In this document: piece after piece, positions 48,102 to 58,659 of the stretch
Numbering within the stretch: position 1 is the first letter of the stretch
Layout of the letters: every line of letters starts with the position of its first letter
Assembly: GCA_036417435.1 (NCBI GenBank)
Contig: CM070919.1
Location: 32,604,318-32,668,317, forward strand
Length of the DNA: 64,000 bases
Direction of reading: 5' to 3'
Source of the DNA: Inia geoffrensis
Taxonomy: Eukaryota > Chordata > Mammalia > Artiodactyla > Iniidae
Position numbers and translations under genes: made by a program
Notes under the pieces: model-generated
Told to the model about the DNA's origin: nothing
Database searches by the model: none
Seen by the model: only the letters and a program-made list of their open reading frames with translations

Positions 48102-49012
48102 TCTATAATGTTTTCTTTCCCACGTTACTTTCTGTCTTTATAGGGTAAGTTGATCTAATATTTGAACTATGTCCTATCCTCCTTTGAATAGAAGAAATGA
48201 TGATTCGTTTATGCAAATGGCACACAGGTATTGAGTGGACGTGACTTAGGGGATTCTTTTAATTTACCTGCTAATTATTTGTCCCTACTATCCCTTTAAT
48301 GCTATTACCAAATGAGAGAAGGTATTCTTTTGCCATTGAATGAAAGTTTTGGTGGGTCCTGTAACTCTTCTGTTCACTTTTGGGGAGTCCTGAGGTCATT
48401 TTAAATCACAAAACACAATATTAAGTCAGCACTTAAGATATCCAGTCCTTTGTAATATTCATAAGTACGAATTTGATTTAAATCTCCACTGTGAGAATGG
48501 AACGGGCTTCAGACAGCTTGCCTGCTGCCTGGGAACAGTAGTGGCTGGCAACTTGTCTCCTTGCTATTCATTTTCTCCCAAAGCCCGCCAAGATGGAGTA
48601 GAGAGGGGGCGTGGCAAAGGCGTAGAGTTTTATACGAAGATTTCACTTAAAAGCGGTACTGCTCTAAGATGAATTTCTGTTCTCTAAGCCTGGCAAATTG
48701 CTACAGCTGACTTTCACTAGATACTAGTTTAGTCTCGGCTTTCATGAGAGTGCCAGGTGAACATTCCCGATCTGTGATCTGCCCTGCTGAATAACTGGAG
48801 AAGTTTTTCCTAATCCTAACCTAACTCAGAATTTTACAAAGGGAAACAAAACAAAATTATATCGTTTATTCCTTTCCATTCTGAGGACAGGTCTGTAGAG
48901 AGATAGAGTTAACAGGAAGTGGGTGCTCAAAAAGATGGCAGTGGTGTGTGTTGATAACATGCTTTCAGATGCCTGGTAACCGTACTCCGTTCCCTAAAAA
49001 AGATTCGTTATT
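47813..49012. other. Unassigned DNA with a poly-A tract
   Basis: Contains the A28 tract at 48069-48096 with no SINE or LINE body attached. No gene seen. Confidence 0.45.
48069..48096. repeat. A homopolymer (about 28)
   Basis: Uninterrupted A run in unique DNA. It could be the tail of a processed sequence upstream, but nothing upstream is recognisable. Confidence 0.9.
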
Positions 49013-49530
49013 TCACGGTTCAGCCAGTGGCTCAGAATGATGATCTACTGGCCTTAACAGCTCTAATTTTCCATTTTGTAGCCCAGCCATTAATTCACTG
49101 TCTTGTAAAATTCTCCTAGTTTTGGCCCCATGATCGTGCCCAGTGATAGACTGTACTTCTATGGCATCTTCAATAAACTGCTCGTCATTTTGGGAAAAAA
49201 ATACGGTGTCTTTGGGGATCCTCCACTTGGAATCTGTTCTGTCATAGGTTGTGGGTACCCTCCCCCTGAGTATTACTCCCTGTAAGACCCTGGTTTTTTC
49301 AGGGCCCTCCTCCATGGAAAACTCTTTGCTTGAGTTTCATTATAATCCAGACTTGAGCACAAATCACATGGACTCCAGGCTGCCTCTCCTCCTCCCATGT
49401 GACAGAATATCTGGTTCTGTGGTTTACGTTGACCTAAAGGACTCACCTGTCGTTCACCTTGATGAATTCTCCAGTGCAGGCTAAGTTTACTACCAAAGAA
49501 TTTCAGCAGCACATGTCTGTTGCTTTTCAA
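49013..49530 (-). other. Unexplained antisense open stretch, possible pseudogene
   Basis: Two overlapping minus-strand frames (49530-49273, 85 aa; 49315-49013, 100 aa) together span 518 bp. The first includes KLSLHWRIHQGERQVS, reminiscent of a C2H2 zinc-finger linker (H..IH.GER) but without paired cysteines. The second includes VILRGRVPTTYDRTDSKWRI and FIEDAIEVQSITGHDHGAK. A single frameshift near 49290 would join them. The region is less AT-rich than its flanks and matches no repeat I know. I do not recognise a parent protein; chance is possible. Confidence 0.2.
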
Positions 49531-51057
49531 CTTCCTGAGTGGGACTCGGGACAGGAGTCTGCCCCGCTTCCAAACTCCATGAATACAAACAACTTAAGGG
49601 CCGTTCAAGAGCGTCACCTCTCGCTAGGGTTCAGGAGAAAGCAGCACTTCCCGAACTGTCCGCTGGTCACTTCCTGTCCATTTGGCAGGAAGTGTGGGGA
49701 CTCACAGCACAGCAGCAACTCTGTCCAAAGGCATCTCTCTCGCTCTCCATTCTAAGTTACTGATTAGCCTCTCGCTACATTGAAAATCTGCCCCTTTGTA
49801 GGCTCAGCCTTCACTTGCTTGACTAAAATTTATTGTCAGCTGGAAAATGAGTCAAAACTTCTAAGTTACTAATTCTGATTCCCAGAAGAATTAAAATCAT
49901 AATTTGCTCATGACCCCAAATTTCATAATATTTGGGAAAATATGTAAGACCATGTCGATACCATTTTACTCATGGGTCTTCCTAGTAATTAAAAACGTAA
50001 AGAGTGTACAAGTAACTCTGAGACTGTTAGAAGCTTATTCACATCTTCCATGACGTTTTTGACCAAATAATGGCAATGCGATGCCTCCAATAAAACAATG
50101 AGCCGGACAAAAATCTACATTTTTAACATTATGCTGCCGATGAAACAAAGGAGGGGTGGTTGTATGATTTCTCATGATCACTTACACACTTTGATATGTA
50201 TGTATATAAAATACATAAAGTGTCGCTGTTAACTTGGTTTTTGTTGCACTTTTCAGTTTTGGTGTGGAGCATTAAGTAACTGGTGGTAAGACAAAGAAAT
50301 CCATGGAAGCTATTTTGAACAGAAATCTTTCGGCAACATCGAGCTACCTAGCGATGTTGCTCAGACAATACACAGCTTGTTCTGTTCACAGTTATCCTGT
50401 TGATCTGGAAGATAAAACTGGTGCTTCGCTGCAGGTGCTGCACTAGCGGGAATGAGACATTGTGTTTATAGGACCTATGATCTTTTCTGCAGAGAAAACT
50501 AATTCATAAATATGGAAAAGGGCATCACGAAAAACATCCACCCCAGAGTGCAGGAATAGTGTGAGGATTACCGAAAGGGTGGGAAGCAAGGCGAGAGCAG
50601 CTCAAACAACTGAACCAAAGGAAAATCTCTTCTCCCTGGATTATTCTTGAGAATGTGAAATGGGGAAAATATGTCTGAAAAATCTTCACATGACTTGAGG
50701 GACAGTTATGTTTATTTTTTAAAAAATAGACCTTTTTTCCTGCCCTGCATGCATAAATCATGACTTTTTTTTTTTTTTTTTAACTTGGAATGATTTTACT
50801 GCTGCAGCCTATTTTGCATTTAGCACTTAGAGACAATACTTGCAGGTGGGCTATTGTGATCTTGTATTTTAGTTTTGTCTTTTTCTTAATTTCATAGAAT
50901 ATGACAATGATATAGGGAAAATATTTTGGATTTTCCTGTATGGTCACCAGTTTCTTTGTTTACCTTTGCTTCTCACATCCCAGCCTCTTTTTCAGATTGT
51001 TTCCCTTCTCTCTGAAGTTAGGTCTTTATGGGCTCCTTCAGTACAATTGTGTTTGTG

Positions 51058-51088
<31 letters not shown>

Positions 51089-53289
51089 TCAATTTTGTTC
51101 CTCTGAAAGTGCATTTGTTTATTTTCAGTCTTGAATAATTGCTTTGCTGGATGAAAATCCTACTGGATTTTAATTTGCATGAACTAGGGTTTATTTAGAG
51201 ATACTCTCTTGTAGAGAGGATTTGTTCCTTGCTTGACCTGAGGACGAGGTTTTATCGACCTCAGCCATTCTGACCTCCTTTGAGAGACCTGGTTATTGTG
51301 GGACCTCAGTGTTTGTTCCCTGAATGTCAGCATAACTGATCTCTTCCACTTGAGGGAGAGAACTACTATGGTTTTCCCAAAGAGTATTTCTCAAAGGAGT
51401 ATTTTCACATTTTATTTGATCTAGTTTTTGAGATATATTTAGAAGCATTTGTGGTATCCTCTGAAAGACCTTCTAAAGTGTAAAACATTAAAAAATGACC
51501 AGCTTACTAAAAATAACTCTGATAATTTTGCTAACGTTTTTGAAGATTGTCAAAACTTTTTTTTCCTGCCTCCTTTGTACAAGGTTTAGGTGGTGAACTT
51601 GTTGAATGGTAGAATGAGATGTATTCAAATTCTGTGCTTAAAGCATACTGGATTAATGAATCAAAATGTGTAACAAATATTATTCTCCTGATTGTTGTTT
51701 AATAATATCTCAAATGACTAAGCTGATGTAATAAGGCATAATTAATGATTCTCAGTGGAGGAAGCAAGGGTGAAATTGATATCTAACACAGAAACTATAT
51801 GTTTGTTATTTAGCAGTAGAATTTTATCAGTTTCCCACTCACAGTTTAACTCTCAAATCACAAATTCATAATCACTGTTTTGTTCTGATTTTAATTATTC
51901 CATCCAGATTTTTTAATGTAAATAAACTCTGACAGATGGTTACATAATTCACCTCTCATTATATCTGGTTTGTCTAAAATAAAATCAGTTTATAGTTAGG
52001 ATATACATCGTCACAACATTGGATTTCATAATATTTGTGCAGTATCAATGGAGCACCGCCTGTAAACCGTTCTTGCTTAGATGACACAAAATTATGAATC
52101 AGCAAGCCAAACCTGTTATGAGGTGGCTCTTTTGGCAAGATTTCTAGCGATCCCAGTACCTTTGTAAAGAGAAATTCACATTTGTCTAGAAAAGTATCAT
52201 AATATGTGGAAAACAATGAATAATTTAAAATTAATATTTCTAAGTATGCTTTAAAAATCTGATGCAGAAAGTAAACTTATAAATAATGCATATTAATAGT
52301 CATATCTACGTATCTATGTATGTTTTATTTTTCTTTATGCTATTTATTGCTGTCTTGGTCAGAAATATAAAAACTATAAATATCATAAAAGACCTAGCAC
52401 CATCTTACATCTTAGAAAGAAAGGGAAATAACTTCTGTCTCTCACAGAAAAACCTATCAAAATGATCCAGTTCTACAGCATTTTTGAAAAACAATATTAA
52501 AATATATTGCCCACAGTCATTAAAGGTAAATAACACAATCTCTTTAAAATGTTAAAATATTAGTAACTTCCTTCATATACAGTAAGGGAGGTAAATATTA
52601 GATTTCAAGCTGAAAATGTTATTTGGAAATGCTGAAATTTTGTTTGTCTTGAGAGATGTATATTTACCAGTCCACCAACATAGAGAATTTCTTCAGTTTT
52701 CGGTCATTTTGGTGCTTTGTGATAATAAATTGACATGAAGCAGATTACTTTTAAAATAATTGTCTATAGTAAGGAAAGATATTTCAAAGTCTTTTGAAGA
52801 AGTCGTTGCTATCCAATAATCTGGCTTTTTTTTTTTTCCTCACTTTTAAATCTGGCCCTTTGAAATTCATCAGCAATAATTAATGATCACTGAGGAGAAT
52901 TTAAAGTACTATGGATTGGGTGGAAAACAAAAAACTTACTTTTTCTACATATTCCACACACTGTGAACTTTGTAATGTCAGGATTTTCTCTTTTTAAATT
53001 TTTTGCTGCTATATTTATAGCACCTATAAGAGTGGCCAAACATGCAGTGAACTTAGTATTTGCTCCCTGCGTGAATAGTTGAATCGAAGAATATCAAATG
53101 TGGGTATCGCTCTCTGGTTACCAGTTAGCTCAAAATGATAATTCTTTCTTTGTTTCTCATGGTTTTATCTTAATCCTTTGAAATATCTAACTTTAAAAAT
53201 ATGCTTTGAGTAGCATCTTAGTTGATTGTATTTTAAACTGCACACTACGTAAAAACATGACTCAAAGCCCTTAAAGAATTAATCCTTTA

Positions 53290-53290
<1 letters not shown>
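49531..53290. other. Unassigned AT-rich DNA
   Basis: No gene recognised. Homopolymers: T-tract near 50765-50780, A-tract 51064-51088, T-tract near 52827-52837. Confidence 0.45.
51064..51088. repeat. A homopolymer (about 24)
   Basis: Uninterrupted A run with no recognisable retroelement body beside it. Confidence 0.85.
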
Positions 53291-53337
<47 letters not shown>

Positions 53338-53366
53338 ATATATACGTGTGTGTGTGTATATATATT
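53291..53366. repeat. (TA)n-(TG)n compound microsatellite
   Basis: TA units (53291-53324), TG units, TA, ACGTG, TG, TA in succession. A short open frame across it (53324-53524) is not a gene. Confidence 0.95.
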
Positions 53367-54394
53367 TGCATGTATTGAGAATATCAGTCAGAGGCAGACT
53401 TTTAAGCCACCAAATGAAAGCTCTTAATACCTGTCCTAATATCCCAAAAGCTGAGCACCAGGATTTAACTTTTGATATATTTATAGCATCTCTCTCCCCT
53501 TCCCCTCTACATAAAGAGAAATGAAAACATGTTGGTTATATAGTCCTTATGTTGCGTATTCTCAGGGACATTGATAACAGTCTTGAAGAGAAAATGTAAT
53601 TACCGAGAAGGCATGGCTTGAGCCATCACTAGCTTGTCTTTTTTTGTGGAGAAGTTTTAGGAAGTTATCTGATGCATGATCGGATCTGTTGCCAACCTGG
53701 GAAGGTGATAGCAAAGTTCCCTCTAAATGACGTCCATGATCTGATTCATCCTCTTTCATTTTTGATCTCGTTATAATTAGCAGTTGCGAGAAGTTTTGGG
53801 TCTACATGTTTAACCAAGTCAGTTAAGTTACTTCCTAACCTCTGTAAGTAGCCCATCTTAAGCTAGTTTTCAGGACTCTGAAAATACCAACCATGAAGTT
53901 TTACCGAGGCAAGCTATCATGTTGAATAATATATAAATGTGACCTTTGATATATGTGTGCATATAAGCACTGGGCTAAATACGTTCTTGCATTTAAAAAT
54001 GAAGCAGAATTCTTGAATACAAGTGGAAATGGGCACGGAGTCTGCCCATAGCTACAACCGGAGGCATGGTTCTATTCCATGTGAGTCAGGAAACCTGATT
54101 TCCTCACGCTCTGTGTTATTCATCAAGGTAGGCAGGAAAAGCCTTTTGGGGTATTACGCATTTCTAGTGGAGAAAATATAACGTGCTGCTGAATTTTGTC
54201 CTTGTAGGAGAGGAAGCAGTGAGGTTAGCTCGAATGATATATTGTCGTCACTGGAGCACCAGAAGTGAGGTGGGCAAGACAGTGTATATTTTCCAGAAGT
54301 TTTTCAGTTGTCTGAGGTATTTTTTTATAAATACCAGATGAGTATGCAACATACATGTGAGATACTGATAATTACTATTATCATGAGCATTATT
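53367..54394. other. Unassigned DNA
   Basis: No recognised feature. Confidence 0.45.
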
Positions 54395-54560
54395 ATATAA
54401 CATGTTTGTCCTCCCCCCTATGTGCTAGACATTGTGGTAGATGCTTTAAAATATTATACTGATTTAATCCTCATTACAAATCTGTAGATTCGGTGTGACT
54501 GTCAGTAGCTTACACATGTGGAGAATGAAGTGAAAGCAGGTAAAATAACTTATGAGTCTA
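54395..54560 (-). mobile_element. MIR SINE remnant, antisense
   Basis: The order tatgtgctagacattgtggt, gatgctttaaaatattatac, tgatttaatcctcattacaa and gtggagaatgaagtgaaagc follows the antisense MIR consensus with many substitutions. Confidence 0.5.
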
Positions 54561-54767
54561 TGGAATCTACATTCATATAAAAGGAAACAAATTCTTTTAA
54601 AAAGAAATGTGTAATTAAAGGCAACTTTGAATTGAAAGGAGTAGAAAAAACCATCAAGACTCACAATGGATTAAAAATGTATTAACTATGTATGAAAATG
54701 GAAAAATATATTATCTAAGTATTTTTGCTTCCTAAGTCTCTTAAGGTATGCCAGGGCATGAGTGACC

Positions 54768-54769
<2 letters not shown>

Positions 54770-54809
<40 letters not shown>
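54770..54809. repeat. (TG)n microsatellite
   Basis: About 20 uninterrupted TG units. Confidence 0.95.
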
Positions 54810-54811
<2 letters not shown>

Positions 54812-56799
54812 AGGCTTCTAAATATATCCTGCTACACTGTTTCCCCATCACTAGGCATACTTAAAAATGGTTTAGAAACACCACTTAATAGCAAAGATTT
54901 AAATTGTATCTCCAAAGCTGACATTGCCACTGCATCATTAAGGGAGCCACCAAGGCCATTTAAACTATACTGTATGTGCATTTATAGTGGAGGGCATATG
55001 GAATGTAAAGCCTTCAAAGTTTAATATATTTAATTTGGCACAGTTGGTGCTGTTCTTTGTGAACTGTTAATCATTTCAACCAGTACAGCAAAATATCAGC
55101 GTCTTCATTTGCTGAGTGTAATAGGCTTATAGCCTGAAACAGTAAAGTCATGGTAGGTTGTCTGTTGGTTGGTGAAACTATACAAATTCAGCCTGAGCCT
55201 GTGGTTGTATGCCCTACTTTTTCTCAAGGTTCTCTACACATGCCCTTCCTGTCTTGTCAGGAATTTTAGCCACATTTATAATTTTTTATAAAATCATCTA
55301 TATGGTTTAGACTAATTTTCAACTGCAGTATAATTCACTTTAATTTTCCATCATTGATATAATTAGCAACTAAAACATTTGTATTCATAATGTGGAGAAA
55401 ACATTAGCCTTGTTTTTAATACTACTTCGATTTTTTTTTTTTTTTTGGTAGGAAAAAAACTAAGATTTGGAAAAGGCTCATATTTGCAGTGTAAAAACAG
55501 AAATGTGAACAAAGTCATATTTAATAGAGATTACTACTTTCTAGCAACGGTCATACTCAACTTCATTCTTCACTGGGAAGGGAGAGTTCATTCCAATTGA
55601 CCTCTTTTCTGACTGATTTCAGTTGAAGTCATACTATTAAAAAACAAAACCCAAAACATTACAAGGTCACTGAATAGAGGATTTCATTTCTCCGAATTCT
55701 ACAGTTGTATTATCAGTTCCACAATGTCACGTATTCTGTTTAGAACGCTTGTTGCTCTTTCTGTTTTACTAAAACATCTGAGGTATAATAATCCAGATAG
55801 GAAACTGTCACTCTAAAATCATTTTCCAAGTGTTGTACACGCTTGTGGAAAAAACTCGGTGATTATTGCTGCTTCATTGCATTTTACTTCCAACATTTGT
55901 GATCTTTTATGCACAAGATGGAAAAGGACTAAATTTAATTTGTGGCAGTTACCATTTTGTTATCTGCGAATACTTGTAGACTAAATAAAGCATGATTCTG
56001 CGGGTAAGGGTTATTGAACCCATTTTAGGAAGAATTTCATAAAATTAACCCACTCTGCAGTTGAACCTATGTTATAGGAAATAGAATCTCTGTTTCATGT
56101 ATTTCTAAACTTAGAGTGAATTTAGGCTGTGCTCCTCTCTCTATATGGGCCCAACTCATCGCTTTAAAACTTCTCAAATCAAGGGCATTGGCGTCAACAA
56201 TGCACTGAGCTCCACTAAGATTTTCTAGTTGTTATCTGAAATACTGTGCTGGCACATCTACTATTCTTTAGATAATATGCTCAGATTTCTGTTTCAGTTT
56301 TGGTGACTGTTGAGGTGTTTGCTTTACCACTTGCAAATGAATACAGTGTTGGGGATTCCATGTGTTTTAATCACAGACACAGGTAGGTAATCTACACAAA
56401 ATGCCCTTAAACTCTCCATTAACCCTGAAACTCAGTCACCAGTTTGGTTTTCCCCCTGCCTCTGAGAACCCAGAAGAGCTTAATCCATTAGATTGTCATA
56501 TTAACAATAAATAACTAAATGTTGTTTTAGTACTTGCTATAATAAAGTGATTTGGGCTTACTGAATTAAATCATTCAAGCCTAATTAAAATAGTAGTAAA
56601 ATTCCATGTAGCTGTATACAGTTTTAGGGATTTTTTTGGAGACAAAACTAATGCATTTAATACACTCATAAAGGGGATGATGAGTTTCTTCTGAGTAGGC
56701 TAAAACCAGCTTAGAATATTCTACATATTATATTAATTTCTAAACACATCTTCTTTCATGTACTTTATATTACATATTATATTTTCTCATTTTTAATCA
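54810..56799. other. Unassigned AT-rich DNA
   Basis: No gene or confident repeat. T-tract at about 55431-55447. Confidence 0.45.
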
Positions 56800-57806
56800 T
56801 TTTTAAATTTTATTTCTTATACAGCAGGTTCTTACTAGTTATCTATTTTATACATATTACTGTATATATGTCAATCCCAATCATCCCACCACCAACCGCC
56901 ACCCCCCCGGCCACTTTCTCCCATTGGTGTCCATACGTCTCTTCTCTACATGTGTCATTATTTCTGCCCTGCAAACCGGTTCATCTGTACCATTTTTCTA
57001 GGTTCCACATATATGAGTTAATATGCAATATTTGTTTTTCTCTTTCTGACTTACTTCACTCTGTATGACAGACTCTAGATTCATCCACGTCTCTACAAAT
57101 GACCCAGATTCGTTCCTTTATGTGGCTGAGTAATATTCCATTGTATATATGTACCACATCATCTTTATCCATTCGTCTGATGATGGGCATTTAGGTTGCT
57201 TCCATGACCTGGCTATTGTAAATAGTGCTGCAATGAACATTGAGGTGCATGTGTCTTTTTGAATTACGGTTTTCTCTGGGTATATGACCAGTAGTGGGAT
57301 TGCGGGGTCCTGTGGTAGTTCTATTTTAGTCTTTTGAGGAACCTCCATACTGTTCTCCATAGTGGCTGCATCAATGTACATTCCCACCAACAGTGCAAGA
57401 GGGTTCCCTTTTCTCCACACCCTCTCCAGCATTTGTCATTTGTAGATTTTCTGACGATGCCTGTTCTAACGGTGTGAGGTGATACCTCATTGTAGTTTTG
57501 ATTTGCATTTCTCTAATAATCAGTAATGTTCAGCAGCTTTTCATGAGCTTCTTGGATATCTGTATGTCTTCTTTGAAGTAATGTCTATCTAGGCCTTCTG
57601 CCCATTTTTTGATTAGGTTGTTTGTTTTATTGATATTGAGCTGCTTGAGCTGTTTATATATTTTGGAGACTAATCCTTTGTCCGTTGATTCATTTGCAAA
57701 TATTTTCTCCCACGCTGAGGGTTGTCTTTTTGTCTTCTTATAGTTTCCTTTGATTTGCAAAAGCTTTTAAGTTTTATTAGGTCCCGTATGTTTATTTTAT
57801 TATTTT
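56800..57806 (-). mobile_element. 5'-truncated LINE-1 (cetartiodactyl type), 3'UTR and ORF2 C-terminus, antisense
   Basis: Antisense L1. A T-rich tail, then a 3'UTR (acagcaggttcttactagtt, tgtcaatcccaatcatccca, gccctgcaaaccggttcatc), then ORF2. On the minus strand 57432-57118 reads the C-terminus ([49 protein letters not shown]), and 57760-57530 reads [20 protein letters not shown]. It ends near 57800 inside ORF2, the usual 5' truncation. The 3'UTR differs from that of the neighbouring LINE-1 at 58234, so it is a different lineage. Moderately decayed, not functional. Confidence 0.9.
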
Positions 57807-57822
57807 TTTCTAATATCTTTTT

Positions 57823-58021
57823 GTTTTTTGAGGTATGCGGGCCTCTCACTGTTGTGGCTTCTCCCGTTGCGGAGCACAGGCTCCGGACGCGCAGGCTCAG
57901 TGGCCATGGCTCACGGACCCAGCCGCTCCAAGGCATGTGGGATCCTCCCAGACCAGGGCACGAGCCCGTGTCCCCTGCATTGGCAGGCGGACTCTCAACC
58001 ACTGCGCCACCAGGGAAGCCC
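57823..58021 (-). mobile_element. CHR-type SINE, antisense, first of a pair
   Basis: Minus-strand SINE from aggtatgcgggcctctcact to ccaccagggaagccc. Target duplication of 16 bp with one mismatch: tttctaatatcttttt at 57807-57822 and tttgtaatatcttttt at 58022-58037. It carries some private substitutions (ccaaggcatgtggg for ccgcggcatgtggg). Confidence 0.93.
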
Positions 58022-58039
58022 TTTGTAATATCTTTTTTT

Positions 58040-58233
58040 CGGCAGTACGCGGGCCTCTCACCGCTGTGGCCTCTCCCGTTGCGGAGCACAGGCTCCAGAC
58101 GCGCAGGCCCAGCGGCCATGGCTCACGGGCGCAGCTGCTCCGCGGCATGTGGGATCTTCCCGGACCGGGGCATGAACCCGAGTCCCCTGCATCGGCAGGC
58201 GGACTCTCAACCACTGCACCACCAGGGAAGCCC
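58040..58233 (-). mobile_element. CHR-type SINE, antisense, second of a pair
   Basis: Minus-strand SINE from cagtacgcgggcctctcacc to ccaccagggaagccc, directly after the first. Its duplication reuses the same motif, taatatcttt at 58026-58035 and taacatcttt at 58236-58245, which belongs to the 3' end of the LINE-1 that follows. The 218-aa open frame running across both SINEs (57722-58378) is incidental. Confidence 0.93.
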
Positions 58234-58659
58234 TCTAACATCTTTATTGGAGTACAATTGCTTTACAATGGTGTGTTATTTTCTGCTTTATAACAAAGTG
58301 AATCAGCTATACATATACATATATCCCCAAATCTCCCTCTTTCATCTCCCTCCCACCCTCCCTATCCCACCCCTCTAGGTGGACACAAAGCACCGAGCTG
58401 ATCTCCCTATGCTGTGCGGCTGCTTCCCACTAGCTATCTACCTTACGTTTGGTAGTGTATGTATGTGCATGCCACTCTCTCACTTCGTCCCAGCTTACAC
58501 TTCCCCATCCCCATGTCCTCAAGTCCATTCTCTACATCTGTGTCTTTATTCCTGTCCTGCCCCTAGGTTCTTCAGAACCTTTTTTTTTTTTTTTTTTGTA
58601 GATTCCATATATATGTGTTAGCATACAGTATTTGTTTTACTCTTTCTGACTTCACTCTG

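Noticed and set aside
57722..58378. Open frame of 218 codons, the longest in the window
   Set aside because: It runs through LINE-1 tail, two antisense CHR SINEs and the next LINE-1 3'UTR. The GC-rich SINE body is open in several frames in every copy, so this is a repeat artefact.
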